From a virus: 57,606 nt of DNA. The notes under the pieces are model-generated. The model worked only from the letters and a program-made list of their open reading frames with translations, did no database searches and was not told the origin of the DNA. The stretch covers positions 1 to 57,606 of IMG/VR virus record IMGVR_UViG_3300037842_000445; one strand, written 5' to 3'. Shown piece by piece: positions 29,589-36,264 of this stretch; the first letter of the stretch is position 1, and every line of letters starts with the position of its first letter. The translations under genes were made by a program, and so were the position numbers.

Positions 29589-29616
29589 ATTATACTATAT
29601 TTATCGTCATTGTCAA
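29589..29616 (-). promoter_or_regulatory. sigma70 promoter with long leader
   Basis: TTGACA, 16 bp with ACGATAA, TATAAT. An ATG stands at +1 but its frame stops after four codons; the gene begins about 130 bases later. Confidence 0.85.
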
Positions 29617-29650
29617 GGGGTAAACTTAACTTTCTTTTAGGGTTTTTTCG

Positions 29651-29690
29651 CTGGCGGTGGCTGGCGGTGGCTGGCGGTGGCTGGCGGAGG
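29651..29690. repeat. 10-bp tandem repeat
   Basis: CTGGCGGTGG repeated three times and then CTGGCGGAGG, in the spacer upstream of a promoter. Confidence 0.9.
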
Positions 29691-29701
29691 AAGAGGCGAG
29701 C

Positions 29702-29730
29702 CTACCGGCTTAGGTAAGACAAGCCGGTAG
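29702..29730. terminator. 10-bp hairpin next to repeat copy 5
   Basis: CTACCGGCTT/AAGCCGGTAG with a nine-base loop; TCTTT follows on the plus strand. Terminator-like but no long U-run. Confidence 0.5.
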
Positions 29731-29758
29731 TCTTTAGGGTTTGGGGTTTGCTTGTGTT

Positions 29759-29844
29759 GACGTAAGTCGTTTGATAGCAAGGGGTTACGACGCTCGCGGC
29801 CCGCCCCCGGCGACCTAAGTCCTTTGGTCGCAAGGGGTTACGTC
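29759..29844. repeat. double-hairpin element, copy 5
   Basis: GACGTAAGTCGTTTGATAGC with complementary GGGGTTACGAC, core CGCGGCCCGCCCCCGGCG, right hairpin CTAAGTCCTTTGG...AAGGGGTTACG. Adjoins the stop of 29844-30134. Confidence 0.88.
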
Positions 29845-30134
29845 TATTCAGGCAGTTTACCCGATTTGATGCCGCCGTGAAGGGCAAGCTCACGCTCAAA
29901 CACTTCGCGGGAAACGTAGGGGTATACCGTGTTGCACGGATCTCCGTGATCTGCGTAGCTATTTTCGCGAGCCTCCAGCAACTCGGGATCAAGCGGTGGC
30001 GAAGACGGGAAACCGCCTTCCATGTGCGTATGTGGCCCTTCGTCGGTTCGCGGTGTGCAGTAACTGAATTCTCTCGCCTGCACGCTGATTGTGAAGCCGT
30101 CCATACAGTGAATGGTTGGGTTGAGTGGTTTCAT
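29844..30134 (-). CDS. conserved phage protein of unknown function
   Basis: 96 residues: MKPLNPTIHCMDGFTISVQA, REFSYCTPRTDEGPHTHMEG, then NTVYPYVSREVFERELALHG. I recall this arrangement (KPLNP...GF.LSVQA...YC.PR...GP) from many phage genomes; function unknown. It starts by overlap with the HAD gene. Confidence 0.74.
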   Translation of the reverse strand: MKPLNPTIHCMDGFTISVQAREFSYCTPRTDEGPHTHMEGGFPSSPPLDPELLEARENSYADHGDPCNTVYPYVSREVFERELALHGGIKSGKLPE

Positions 30135-30625
30135 ACTAAAAAGCTCCTGATTTTCTCGTGCCTAAAAATGTTGATGTTCTCTTCTGAGTCATCGTAGAAG
30201 TATATTTTATCAAATCTTGACACCATGTCAAACAAAACCCTCTTTTTACTGATTGGAATATTACCATCAGCCCCAACGCAGTGAATTTCAGTGGCTTTGA
30301 CGCCGTTCTTCATCAACCAAGTATGAATGGCAGCGGCTACGGTATCCTGACGAGCGGTAAGAATGAATACCTCGTGACCCTCCATGTATACCTCACGGGC
30401 CAAATTCATCAATAACGTAGGGTCTGCGTTTTTTACGAATATGTCATCACGAAATTCTGAGAAGTCAAAACTCTCACCATTCCCAAGTTTGTAGCCGGGA
30501 AATTCCAGAGAAGAAACTGACTTGTAAGATACATTCATCGAATTACGAATGACCACACGAGCGGTGGTGATTGCCAACGTGTCATCGAAATCGAAAACGA
30601 ATGCTTTTTTTGTTTTATTTGTCAT
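30131..30625 (-). CDS. HAD-superfamily phosphatase
   Basis: 164 residues. Motif I DFDDTLA (12-18), motif II TAR in VFILTARQD, a Lys near KKRVLFD, and motif III acidic pair FYDDSEEN. Small HAD enzymes remove phosphate from nucleotides or polynucleotide ends; the substrate is not evident. The ATG lies at +1 of its promoter and the protein begins MTNK, like other leaderless genes here. Confidence 0.85.
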   Translation of the reverse strand: MTNKTKKAFVFDFDDTLAITTARVVIRNSMNVSYKSVSSLEFPGYKLGNGESFDFSEFRDDIFVKNADPTLLMNLAREVYMEGHEVFILTARQDTVAAAIHTWLMKNGVKATEIHCVGADGNIPISKKRVLFDMVSRFDKIYFYDDSEENINIFRHEKIRSFLV

Positions 30626-30631
30626 GGGTGT

Positions 30632-30660
30632 ATTATACCATTATTATCGGCTGTTGTCAA
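30632..30660 (-). promoter_or_regulatory. sigma70 promoter, ATG at +1
   Basis: TTGACA, 17 bp with CCGATAA, TATAAT, six bases to the HAD-gene ATG. The upstream gene's TAA is part of CGATAA. Confidence 0.9.
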
Positions 30661-30763
30661 GGCTCAACTTGATATTTTTTCGAAGTTTTTTTGCCACGAC
30701 TCGCTTGCCGTATGGCCGCTTGTGTTTCCACCAGCTTGTGTAAGTTTTTGCTCGTTCTTTCAT
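30644..30763 (-). CDS. 39-residue basic protein, leaderless start
   Basis: MKERAKTYTSWWKHKRPYGK, then RVVAKKLRKNIK; highly basic. Its stop codon is the TAA of the CGATAA core in the next promoter. ATG six bases after a TATAAT box. Confidence 0.6.
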   Translation of the reverse strand: MKERAKTYTSWWKHKRPYGKRVVAKKLRKNIKLSLDNSR

Positions 30764-30769
30764 GTGTGT

Positions 30770-30798
30770 ATTATACTTATATTATCGGCATTTTGCAA
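30770..30798 (-). promoter_or_regulatory. sigma70 promoter, ATG at +1
   Basis: TTGCAA, 17 bp with CCGATAA, TATAAT, six bases to the ATG. Confidence 0.8.
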
Positions 30799-30844
30799 CC
30801 CCGAACACTACTAATTCTGGAAAGAATATCAAAGTTTTAAGTAT

Positions 30845-30931
30845 TGACGTAAGTCGTTACCACCAAAAGACTTAGGGTTTTCGCGGCCCGCCCCCCGCGA
30901 CCCTAAGTCGTTACGGGGTAAGGGTTTAGGC
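30845..30931. repeat. double-hairpin element, copy 6
   Basis: GACGTAAGTCGTTACCACC...AAGACTTAGG, core CGCGGCCCGCCCCCCGCG, right hairpin CCTAAGTCGTTAC...TAAGGGTTTAGG. It supplies the TAA of 30926-31081. Confidence 0.88.
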
Positions 30932-31081
30932 GTTTTTCCTGTTGTTCAACATTGCAGCCCATCGCTCTGGACTGATACCCTTAGGTGGTGCCTTGATTAC
31001 ATCCTCAAGGGCAATCTTTCCCTGATTAATTACACGCCACGCCTGAGCAACGGACGCAAATTGCATTTCAGATTTTCTCAT
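30926..31081 (-). CDS. hypothetical 51-residue protein
   Basis: AAAGGAATAAACG ribosome site, MRKSEMQFASVAQAWRVINQ, helical, ending MLNNRKNA inside the repeat. Unknown function. Confidence 0.64.
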   Translation of the reverse strand: MRKSEMQFASVAQAWRVINQGKIALEDVIKAPPKGISPERWAAMLNNRKNA

Positions 31082-31109
31082 GTTTCGTTTATTCCTTTAT
31101 CTTTTAATT

Positions 31110-31301
31110 TTAATTGTAGTCTTCTTCATTATCTATTTCAAACGACGTTGGTATGAATTGCCAATCGAATTGTTCACCAATCCACTGAGTCGCTAAAGTT
31201 ACATCTTTGGCAATTTCAACAGACTGAACAATATCCCAAGGTATTTCGATTTCGATTGTTGAGCCTGTAGAGGGTCTAATAGCTTTACACAAAATGCTCA
31301 T
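31110..31301 (-). CDS. hypothetical 63-residue protein
   Basis: MSILCKAIRPSTGSTIEIEI, then a helix and acidic end (SFEIDNEEDYN). Coupled to the upstream gene by a one-base gap. Unknown function. Confidence 0.66.
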   Translation of the reverse strand: MSILCKAIRPSTGSTIEIEIPWDIVQSVEIAKDVTLATQWIGEQFDWQFIPTSFEIDNEEDYN

Positions 31302-31302
31302 T

Positions 31303-31731
31303 CTAGTCTTCCAAAAGATCGTCAGCGGTCAAAAGTCCACCGTTGACCATGCCATTCACCAAAGCACACTCAGCACGATGCTGGGCGATTTCATCCACTT
31401 CATTCTGAGACCAGTCCAGCGGTTCCGTGATATCAGTGCCGTTGACCTGTGCCGCCATACGCTCAATGTTGCGAGCCTTGACAGCCTTCTGCTTGACATG
31501 TGCCGTGATACCATCGCGTTTTTCGCACAATTCCTCCAGACGTTTGAGAGAACGACCACCGCGAACATAATCCCGAAAACCCTCAGGAAGGCAGGAATTC
31601 AGAATCTCAATGGCTTCCATCAACGCTTCCCGCAAGTATTCCTCTACTGCGTGAATGTCGCGAAGACCGCCGTAGGGTAGTGATGGATCAAAGCTCATGT
31701 TTTTACCTCGAAGAGTTGTGTTGTTTGTCAT
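31303..31731 (-). CDS. hypothetical 142-residue protein, dual start
   Basis: The ATG at 31731 is at +1 of the promoter (MTNNTTLRGKN), and a second in-frame ATG at 31698 follows GAGGTAAAAAC. The body is helical (AVEEYLREALMEAIEILNSC), with a basic middle and acidic end. Either start may be used. Function unknown. Confidence 0.68.
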   Translation of the reverse strand: MTNNTTLRGKNMSFDPSLPYGGLRDIHAVEEYLREALMEAIEILNSCLPEGFRDYVRGGRSLKRLEELCEKRDGITAHVKQKAVKARNIERMAAQVNGTDITEPLDWSQNEVDEIAQHRAECALVNGMVNGGLLTADDLLED

Positions 31732-31737
31732 AGTGTA

Positions 31738-31765
31738 ATTTTACCATAATGCGGCTGAATGTCAA
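31738..31765 (-). promoter_or_regulatory. sigma70 promoter, ATG at +1
   Basis: TTGACA, 16 bp, TAAAAT, six bases to the ATG. Confidence 0.8.
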
Positions 31766-31768
31766 CCC

Positions 31769-31930
31769 CTATTTACCATCTTTCCAGAGATTAAATGCGG
31801 TTTCACACTCATTTACTGAGGTAAAGCACCACAGCACCTTGAAGTGATTGGGCTTGGTTGGCGTCCATATTACACACTGACAGGTTTCTGCCTTAGGGTC
31901 GAACGGCCCTATTTTCTCTGTCCACGTCAT
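31769..31930 (-). CDS. hypothetical 53-residue protein
   Basis: AGGAGCTTATTA ribosome site, MTWTEKIGPFDPKAETCQCV, then a strand FKVLWCFTSV and helix. Follows a CCCCAG-CCG-CTGGGG hairpin at 31943-31958. Confidence 0.65.
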   Translation of the reverse strand: MTWTEKIGPFDPKAETCQCVIWTPTKPNHFKVLWCFTSVNECETAFNLWKDGK

Positions 31931-31987
31931 TAATAAGCTCCTGTACCCCAGCCGCTGGGGGCTGAGGCGTTTAGTTGGGAAAGGACA

Positions 31988-32308
31988 CTACGGGTGTGTA
32001 ACGGTGGTGCCGTCTTTGTAAACAACAGCAGCAGTAGGATGACCGTCAGCACCATACCGGGATCTGTAATCAGCGACAGGTGTGTTGTGGATCGATGGTG
32101 AGTCATCGCCGTCAGAGTCGTCGCAAGCATACCAACGGTCGCCGCAACAATCACAATCCCAACCCTTGGAACAACCGTTAAAGTATACGCCGTTGTCCTG
32201 TGCGATATCGTTGGCGTCGTCAGTGTCGTCAGCCTGAACAACAACATACTGAGCGGGACCAGTGAACCGACCACCCGAGTTGTTTTGTGAGAATGTGAAG
32301 AATTTCAT
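31988..32308 (-). CDS. DUF7296-like phage protein
   Basis: 106 residues. MKFFTFSQNNSGGRFTGPAQ, then a WDCDCCGDRWYACDDSDGDD metal-site-like cluster. The KFFTFSQNNSGG start and CDCCGDRW motif match a widespread phage family of unknown function (DUF7296, from memory). First gene after the promoter at 32347. Confidence 0.76.
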   Translation of the reverse strand: MKFFTFSQNNSGGRFTGPAQYVVVQADDTDDANDIAQDNGVYFNGCSKGWDCDCCGDRWYACDDSDGDDSPSIHNTPVADYRSRYGADGHPTAAVVYKDGTTVTHP

Positions 32309-32346
32309 GTTTCATCTTTCGTGTGTTGTGAACTTGTTATGTCTGT

Positions 32347-32374
32347 ATTATACTATATCGGCACTATTTGTCAA
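32347..32374 (-). promoter_or_regulatory. sigma70 promoter
   Basis: TTGACA, 16 bp with CCGATA, TATAAT; leader rich in AC. Confidence 0.88.
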
Positions 32375-32408
32375 CCCTCTTTAAGAAAAAGGGAAAGAAT
32401 AATAGAGA

Positions 32409-32497
32409 TTGACGTAAGTCGTTGGTATGAAAGGACTTACGTCGCTCGCGGCCCGGCCCCCTTGACCTAAGGTGTTGAAGCCAAAGGGTTTATGTCG
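32409..32497. repeat. double-hairpin element, copy 7
   Basis: GACGTAAGTCGTTGG...AAGGACTTACGTC, core CTCGCGGCCCGGCCCCC, right arm CCTAAGGTGTTG...AAAGGGTTTATG. Encodes the last residues and stop of 32467-32712. Confidence 0.87.
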
Positions 32498-32712
32498 TTT
32501 GCCTTAGAGCAGGTGTGACAGCAAGTGCCGTGCCCTTCGGACTCAAAGCACAGGGAAATGTCCCCGCAGTAGTCACAATCCGTGACGAACAGCGTGGGCT
32601 GTGGAGTAGGGGTGTCGTGCTCCCTCGCCCACTCGTGGTACTCATCCCAATCCGCTTGGGTAGGACCATCGAACTCGTCACTGTGAAGCTGACACGCGAA
32701 TGAATCTGACAT
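32467..32712 (-). CDS. zinc-binding-like 81-residue protein
   Basis: MSDSFACQLHSDEFDGPTQA, with CDYC (46-49) and CCHTC near 64, a likely zinc ribbon, then a tail encoded by the repeat (DINPLASTP). Acidic. Unknown role. Confidence 0.68.
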   Translation of the reverse strand: MSDSFACQLHSDEFDGPTQADWDEYHEWAREHDTPTPQPTLFVTDCDYCGDISLCFESEGHGTCCHTCSKANDINPLASTP

Positions 32713-32750
32713 CTGAAAACCTTAAAGAGTGTTGAAAACCGTATGGCTGT

Positions 32751-32778
32751 ATTATATCTTATCGACATAATTTGTCAA
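32751..32778 (-). promoter_or_regulatory. sigma70 promoter
   Basis: TTGACA, 16 bp with TCGATAA, TATAAT. Confidence 0.87.
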
Positions 32779-32794
32779 TAGCTTTATTGAAATT

Positions 32795-32920
32795 TTAAGA
32801 ATCAATTCCAAATTCTGCTTCTAACTCATAGGCCACGGCGAGCAGCCTCTCAACTAGGCTGTCGTCTTCAATCTTCATACAGACAGCATAGATACCCTCA
32901 AGCAACTGTTCAACACTCAT
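32795..32920 (-). CDS. 41-residue acidic helical peptide
   Basis: AAGGGAGAG, then MSVEQLLEGIYAVCMKIEDD and a second helix. Preceded by its own promoter. Unknown function. Confidence 0.6.
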   Translation of the reverse strand: MSVEQLLEGIYAVCMKIEDDSLVERLLAVAYELEAEFGIDS

Positions 32921-32955
32921 CTCATCTCTCCCTTGTAATTGGTCTTAACTTCCCC

Positions 32956-32984
32956 ATTATATAGTTATCGACATGATATTACAA
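32956..32984 (-). promoter_or_regulatory. sigma70 promoter
   Basis: TTGTAA, 17 bp with TCGATAA, TATAAT. Confidence 0.78.
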
Positions 32985-33019
32985 CCCACATTAGGAAAAA
33001 ATGACATAAAAATAGCAAT

Positions 33020-33106
33020 CGACGTAAGTCGTTGGTATCAAAGGGTTTACGGCTCACGCCGCCCGCCCCCGCCGACGTAAGTCCTTACGTCACAAGGGTT
33101 TATGTC
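33020..33106. repeat. double-hairpin element, copy 8
   Basis: GACGTAAGTCGTTGG...AAGGGTTTACG, core GCCGCCCGCCCCCGCCG, right hairpin GACGTAAGTCCTTACG...CAAGGGTTTATGTC. Confidence 0.87.
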
Positions 33107-33191
33107 TACTGCCCATGGTTTTCGGGCCTGAACCGGCAACAGCCGCACCATGTAGATCTCAAGGCATATTGTTTTCTTCCACTAAGGGTGA

Positions 33192-33383
33192 CTACGCAAA
33201 CAGGTTATCGTAGTACTCATCATCAAAGTCGTCGGGTGACTCGAAGCTGTCAACTTCAACGTCGCCGTCTTCGCCACTCATGTCGTCCTGACCAAGGAAC
33301 GCGGACATTTCATCCGTGTAATCCTCAGGGAACTGCTGACGGTAATCGTCCTCAGGCTCAAAATCGTCGTAATCGTCAAACAT
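33192..33383 (-). CDS. very acidic 63-residue protein
   Basis: MFDDYDDFEPEDDYRQQFPE; more than a third Asp or Glu. Related in style to the next gene. DNA-mimic behaviour is possible but unproven. Confidence 0.66.
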   Translation of the reverse strand: MFDDYDDFEPEDDYRQQFPEDYTDEMSAFLGQDDMSGEDGDVEVDSFESPDDFDDEYYDNLFA

Positions 33384-33399
33384 AACAAACCCTCATTGA

Positions 33400-33427
33400 G
33401 AAAAAGAAAAACCAACTGCCTCAGTTG
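33400..33427 (-). terminator. intrinsic terminator or attenuator
   Basis: Hairpin CCAACTG-AGG-CAGTTGG followed by TTTTTCTTTTT on the minus strand, between two acidic-protein genes; the stop codon of 33421-33588 is in the stem. Confidence 0.85.
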
Positions 33428-33588
33428 GGCAGATCACCGCCCCAAGGCTGGAAACCGTAATGCTCGTCAGCATCATACGAGTCAACGTCGTCGTCGCCGT
33501 CATCGTAGCCGATGGAATCAAGATAGTCCATTCTATCCTGCTGATCGATTGCTGATTCACCACCGTGCTCGTCTTCGTCTTCAAACAT
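33421..33588 (-). CDS. acidic 55-residue protein
   Basis: CAGGAG ribosome site, MFEDEDEHGGESAIDQQDRM, then DSIGYDDGDDDVDSYD and a Trp-containing end. Similar in composition to the gene downstream. Unknown function. Confidence 0.66.
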   Translation of the reverse strand: MFEDEDEHGGESAIDQQDRMDYLDSIGYDDGDDDVDSYDADEHYGFQPWGGDLPN

Positions 33589-33629
33589 CTAAAAACTCCT
33601 GAAAGAAACTTGATTACCTCAATGACTGT

Positions 33630-33657
33630 ATTATACAGTATTTGGCCTGAATGTCAA
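33630..33657 (-). promoter_or_regulatory. sigma70 promoter
   Basis: TTGACA, 16 bp, TATAAT. The TGA of the upstream gene is within the -35 box. Confidence 0.87.
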
Positions 33658-33800
33658 CTCAATTCCTGAAACTTTCTTCGACAATTGTCGTTTTCCGCTT
33701 CTTCCCTTGTATCAAAGAAAGAGGGTTTTTCGCTACCGTAGGCAGCGACCCACATATCTCTGCCGTCGCCTGTCACAATGTGAATTGGTTGTTTGTTCAT
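33654..33800 (-). CDS. hypothetical 48-residue protein
   Basis: MNKQPIHIVTGDGRDMWVAA, then YGSEKPSFFDTREEAENDNC; a small strand-turn-helix protein. Starts by overlap with the upstream stop (ATGA) and ends in a -35 box. Confidence 0.64.
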   Translation of the reverse strand: MNKQPIHIVTGDGRDMWVAAYGSEKPSFFDTREEAENDNCRRKFQELS

Positions 33801-33940
33801 CGTTGACCCTTTTTGAAGTCTGAGATTTCAGCAGCAGCTTCACGCTTAAGAATGGCACGCATCGGCGTACCATCTTTTTTGTGGTAAGTGCTGCTGTTGT
33901 GCTGTCGGTCGTTGTGTTTTCTGTAGTTTGCGTTTTTCAT
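33797..33940 (-). CDS. 47-residue basic protein, leaderless start
   Basis: MKNANYRKHNDRQHNSSTYH, then a helix MRAILKREAAAEISDF. ATG exactly six bases after TATAAT. Confidence 0.64.
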   Translation of the reverse strand: MKNANYRKHNDRQHNSSTYHKKDGTPMRAILKREAAAEISDFKKGQR

Positions 33941-33946
33941 ATAAGT

Positions 33947-33974
33947 ATTATACCTCATTTTTTAGATATGTCAA
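33947..33974 (-). promoter_or_regulatory. sigma70 promoter, ATG at +1
   Basis: TTGACA, 16 bp, TATAAT, six bases to the ATG; overlaps the end of the upstream membrane peptide gene. Confidence 0.87.
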
Positions 33975-34059
33975 CCAGAATATCCGCTCCAAGGCAGATT
34001 AATCCCAAAATAACCAAAGCAATAACCAGATCCCAAGATACATTCATCAGTTCTAACAT
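33955..34059 (-). CDS. 34-residue membrane peptide
   Basis: GAAGGGTTTACC ribosome site, MLELMNVSWDLVIALVILGL continuing as a single membrane helix, ending VDISKK. Its stop is within the next promoter. Confidence 0.6.
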   Translation of the reverse strand: MLELMNVSWDLVIALVILGLICLGADILVDISKK

Positions 34060-34150
34060 GGTAAACCCTTCGTTGATTGTTGCCCCTCTACTATATATTA
34101 TCGACATTTTAGCAATACCACTTTACCACTTTTTATGGAGAATGTGAAAA

Positions 34151-34239
34151 TTGACGTAAGTCGTTACTACCAAAGGGTTTAGGACTCGGCGGGCCGGGCC
34201 TCGGTGCCCTAAGTCGTTTGAGGGTTAGGACTTATGTCG
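34151..34239. repeat. double-hairpin element, copy 9
   Basis: GACGTAAGTCGTTACTACC...GGGTTTAGGAC, core CGGCGGGCCGGGCCTCGG, right arm CCTAAGTCGTTTG...TTAGGACTTATG. Confidence 0.86.
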
Positions 34240-34241
34240 AA

Positions 34242-34373
34242 TCAGCCATTAGTTTGTCCCCATGATAAAATCAAAGCACTTCCCACCGCAACTGATACAT
34301 AGACAACATACCAAAAGCAAAAAACAATAACAACACACAGATCTTGCAAATTCATCTTTTTTGTTCTTTTCAT
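34242..34373 (-). CDS. 43-residue membrane peptide
   Basis: MKRTKKMNLQDLCVVIVFCF, then one or two membrane helices. It follows the gene 34378-34626 by four bases. Confidence 0.58.
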   Translation of the reverse strand: MKRTKKMNLQDLCVVIVFCFWYVVYVSVAVGSALILSWGQTNG

Positions 34374-34377
34374 ACAT

Positions 34378-34626
34378 TTATTCACACCCCCAACGGTCGC
34401 ACTCAATTTGCTTTGCCGCACTGTAACGAGCGATAACACCAGCGAACTCAGGAACACGCCACACATTAAAGGCGTAGTCAAACTCAATAACAACATCCCC
34501 ATATTGTTCAATATAGCTACGAAGCTGAAAATCGTTGCTGATGATAGCAATGGCGTCTGTCTGTGTTTCAACCCTGTGAGTTCGGCACATAGGGTGATCG
34601 GTAAGGTAAACGTCTGAAACTCTCAT
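34378..34626 (-). CDS. hypothetical 82-residue protein (paralogue 1)
   Basis: Start MRVSDVYLTDHPMCRTHRVE. Shares most of its length with 35954-36199: DAIAIISNDFQ with DAIQVISNDFQ, YGDVVIEFD with FGDVVIEFD, and NVWRVPEFAGVIAR in both. Preceded by a structured leader at 34627-34751. Unknown function. Confidence 0.7.
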   Translation of the reverse strand: MRVSDVYLTDHPMCRTHRVETQTDAIAIISNDFQLRSYIEQYGDVVIEFDYAFNVWRVPEFAGVIARYSAAKQIECDRWGCE

Positions 34627-34751
34627 TTTTTCTCTTTTTCTAAAACTCAAAACTAATGTGTAAAGAACAGCAGGTCGTGGGCTTGCATATTCGGGGACTC
34701 TCAACCCTCTTGTGCTTGTCACCACCTAGGCGGCTAATTCCCTGCTGTCAT
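34627..34751 (-). promoter_or_regulatory. structured 5' leader
   Basis: 125 bases between the +1 and the gene. Ends of the fold pair as ACAGCAGG/CCTGCTGT; inside are CCGCC/GGTGG and GGG...CCC hairpins, one shaped like a tRNA T arm (GGGTTGAGAGTCCC). The paralogue's leader is short and lacks this. Possible riboregulator. Confidence 0.45.
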
Positions 34752-34757
34752 GTGTGT

Positions 34758-34786
34758 ATTGTATCAGATTTCGGTCAGTTTGTCAA
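34758..34786 (-). promoter_or_regulatory. sigma70 promoter with structured leader
   Basis: TTGACA, 17 bp, TACAAT; an ATG at +1 is followed by a stop after five codons. Confidence 0.82.
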
Positions 34787-34791
34787 TAGGG

Positions 34792-34959
34792 TTACCGAAT
34801 AATTCCCTGAAATTTGTCTAATTGTTCTCGTTTTTCTTGCTCGCTTTTTGCCAGCCCTACAACCAACTCAATAAGTTGTTCCCGCGACATGTGCTGGACA
34901 GTTTCGCGGATTTTGGTTGCGGTCATTGTCTGTGTTCCGTTTGTGTTGTTGTTTGTCAT
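34792..34959 (-). CDS. hypothetical 55-residue protein, dual start
   Basis: The +1 ATG gives MTNNNTNGTQT in frame with an internal ATG at 34926 (MTATKIRETVQHMSREQLIE). Helical body ending in a coiled coil. Unknown role. Confidence 0.62.
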   Translation of the reverse strand: MTNNNTNGTQTMTATKIRETVQHMSREQLIELVVGLAKSEQEKREQLDKFQGIIR

Positions 34960-34965
34960 AGAGGT

Positions 34966-34994
34966 ATTATACTAATATTATCGACATTTTACAA
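34966..34994 (-). promoter_or_regulatory. sigma70 promoter, ATG at +1
   Basis: TTGTAA, 17 bp with TCGATAA, TATAAT, six bases to ATGACAAACAACAACACA. Confidence 0.82.
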
Positions 34995-35040
34995 CCCTAA
35001 ACGTCACATTATCTAGAAAGAAAAAAGAAATAACTAGATA

Positions 35041-35128
35041 TTGCCCTAAGTTGTTGCTACCAAAGGACTTACAGCCCTGCGGGCCGGGCTTCCGCTACGT
35101 AAACCCTTATACAGCAAGGAGTTACGTA
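35041..35128. repeat. double-hairpin element, copy 10
   Basis: CCTAAGTTGTTGCTACC...AAAGGACTTAC, core CCTGCGGGCCGGGC, right arm ACGTAAACCCTTATAC...AAGGAGTTACGT. Confidence 0.85.
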
Positions 35129-35154
35129 CATTGCCTCGTGCTGCCTTAAGCGGG

Positions 35155-35182
35155 TGGACTAGCTAAGACACACGCTAGTCCA
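35155..35182. terminator. 9-bp hairpin at gene end
   Basis: TGGACTAGC/GCTAGTCCA with a ten-base loop; the stop codon of 35175-35318 lies in the stem. No U-run; followed on the minus strand by repeat copy 10. Confidence 0.5.
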
Positions 35183-35318
35183 AATACACAACAACAACGC
35201 CGAAGCTGTCCATTGAACAAAACACAGCGTCTGGATTTTCCATATCCACCATGAGCGAATCGCAAGCCATGTGCAAACCGTCCCACTTATCGTAAAACGT
35301 GTTAAAAAGTGCTACCAT
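35175..35318 (-). CDS. hypothetical 47-residue protein
   Basis: Starts in TAATG overlap with the upstream gene. MVALFNTFYDKWDGLHMACD, helix then strand (VVVVYLD). Unknown function. Confidence 0.63.
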   Translation of the reverse strand: MVALFNTFYDKWDGLHMACDSLMVDMENPDAVFCSMDSFGVVVVYLD

Positions 35319-35533
35319 TATTCAGAAACCCCTACAATTGAAACCATTGAGATTGAAGTGTGAAAACCCCAGAGAACGTGAGACTTGACGCCAGTCTCGA
35401 CATTTTGGAGAAGAATTGAAGCCTTCTTCTGTCCATGTTGCCGAGCGGCAAAAGGAACATTGAGAACACGACGATTGCCGTGGAAACCTGCGACCACGTC
35501 TCCGGGAACTAGTTGATTTGCTTTTTTCTTCAT
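35318..35533 (-). CDS. small beta-rich protein (paralogue 1)
   Basis: 71 residues: MKKKANQLVPGDVVAGFHGN. Nearly identical to 36510-36725, differing at only a handful of positions, which indicates recent duplication. The LVPGDVV...V pattern suggests a small SH3-like or Hint-like barrel. Unknown function. Confidence 0.72.
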   Translation of the reverse strand: MKKKANQLVPGDVVAGFHGNRRVLNVPFAARQHGQKKASILLQNVETGVKSHVLWGFHTSISMVSIVGVSE

Positions 35534-35587
35534 TTTACTTACTTTCGAGTTGTTTACTGTGAGAGTGTATTGTAGCAGAAACGTCTA

Positions 35588-35782
35588 CTAATTGGAAGCC
35601 ATATCGAACATAATTCCTCTAATTTTGTCGATGTTTTTCTGAGTTACTGAAACGCCGTCGAATTTCAGTTGATTGATAATGGTGAGTTCAATCACGAATT
35701 CTGAATCAATGCCGTCTACTCGTTCTGCTACTATTACTGCGATTTCGTTCATTGTTTTGCCTTGTGTGTTGTTGTTTGTCAT
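35588..35782 (-). CDS. hypothetical 64-residue protein, dual start (paralogue 1)
   Basis: The +1 ATG gives MTNNNTQGKT in frame with an internal ATG after AAGGCAAAACA (MNEIAVIVAERVDGIDSEFV). Body related to 38310-38501: FVIELTIINQL with FVIQLTIVNEL, and NIDKI in both. Helical; unknown role. Confidence 0.68.
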   Translation of the reverse strand: MTNNNTQGKTMNEIAVIVAERVDGIDSEFVIELTIINQLKFDGVSVTQKNIDKIRGIMFDMASN

Positions 35783-35788
35783 ATCAGT

Positions 35789-35817
35789 ATTATATACATA
35801 TTATCGTCAATTTACAA
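35789..35817 (-). promoter_or_regulatory. sigma70 promoter, ATG at +1
   Basis: TTGTAA, 17 bp with ACGATAA, TATAAT, six bases to ATGACAAACAACAACACA. Confidence 0.82.
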
Positions 35818-35863
35818 CCCCAAAGGCCACTATATCTGGAAAGAATTCCAAAGTTGCTAAAAG

Positions 35864-35953
35864 TCGCTGTAAGTCCTTTGGTGGCAAGGGTTTAAGTTGC
35901 CGGGGGCCGGGCCTCAGCGACCTAAGTCGTTTGAGGACAAGGGTTTATGTCGA
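35864..35953. repeat. double-hairpin element, copy 11
   Basis: CGCTGTAAGTCCTTTGGTGG with CAAGGGTTTAAG, core CCGGGGGCCGGGCC, right arm CCTAAGTCGTTTG...CAAGGGTTTATG. Confidence 0.86.
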
Positions 35954-36199
35954 TTATTCACTTCCCCATCTTTGACAATCTCGCGTCTTTGCTTCGTTGT
36001 GCCTTGCGATGACCCCAGCGAACTCAGGAACACGCCACACATTAGCGTTTTCATCGAATTCGATAACAACATCCCCAAACTGTTCAATAAAGCTGTTTAC
36101 CTGAAAATCGTTGCTGATGACCTGAATGGCGTCTGATCGCGTTTCGACCCTGTGTGGATTCATCATTCCAACCGCAACAACCAAATCTGAAACTCTCAT
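35954..36199 (-). CDS. hypothetical 81-residue protein (paralogue 2)
   Basis: MRVSDLVVAVGMMNPHRVET, then the segments shared with 34378-34626 (NVWRVPEFAGVIAR). Ends at repeat copy 11. Unknown function. Confidence 0.7.
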   Translation of the reverse strand: MRVSDLVVAVGMMNPHRVETRSDAIQVISNDFQVNSFIEQFGDVVIEFDENANVWRVPEFAGVIARHNEAKTRDCQRWGSE

Positions 36200-36235
36200 T
36201 TTCTCTCTCCAAAACTCAAAAACTTGTAAGTGTGT

Positions 36236-36264
36236 ATTGTACCAGAATGTGAAATCTACGTCAA
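36236..36264 (-). promoter_or_regulatory. sigma70 promoter
   Basis: TTGACG, 17 bp, TACAAT; inside the end of the upstream gene. Confidence 0.72.

Noticed and set aside
33107-33190. Possible Cys-rich peptide upstream of repeat copy 8
   Set aside because: The frame needs a TTG start without a ribosome site, and competing frames stop after two codons.
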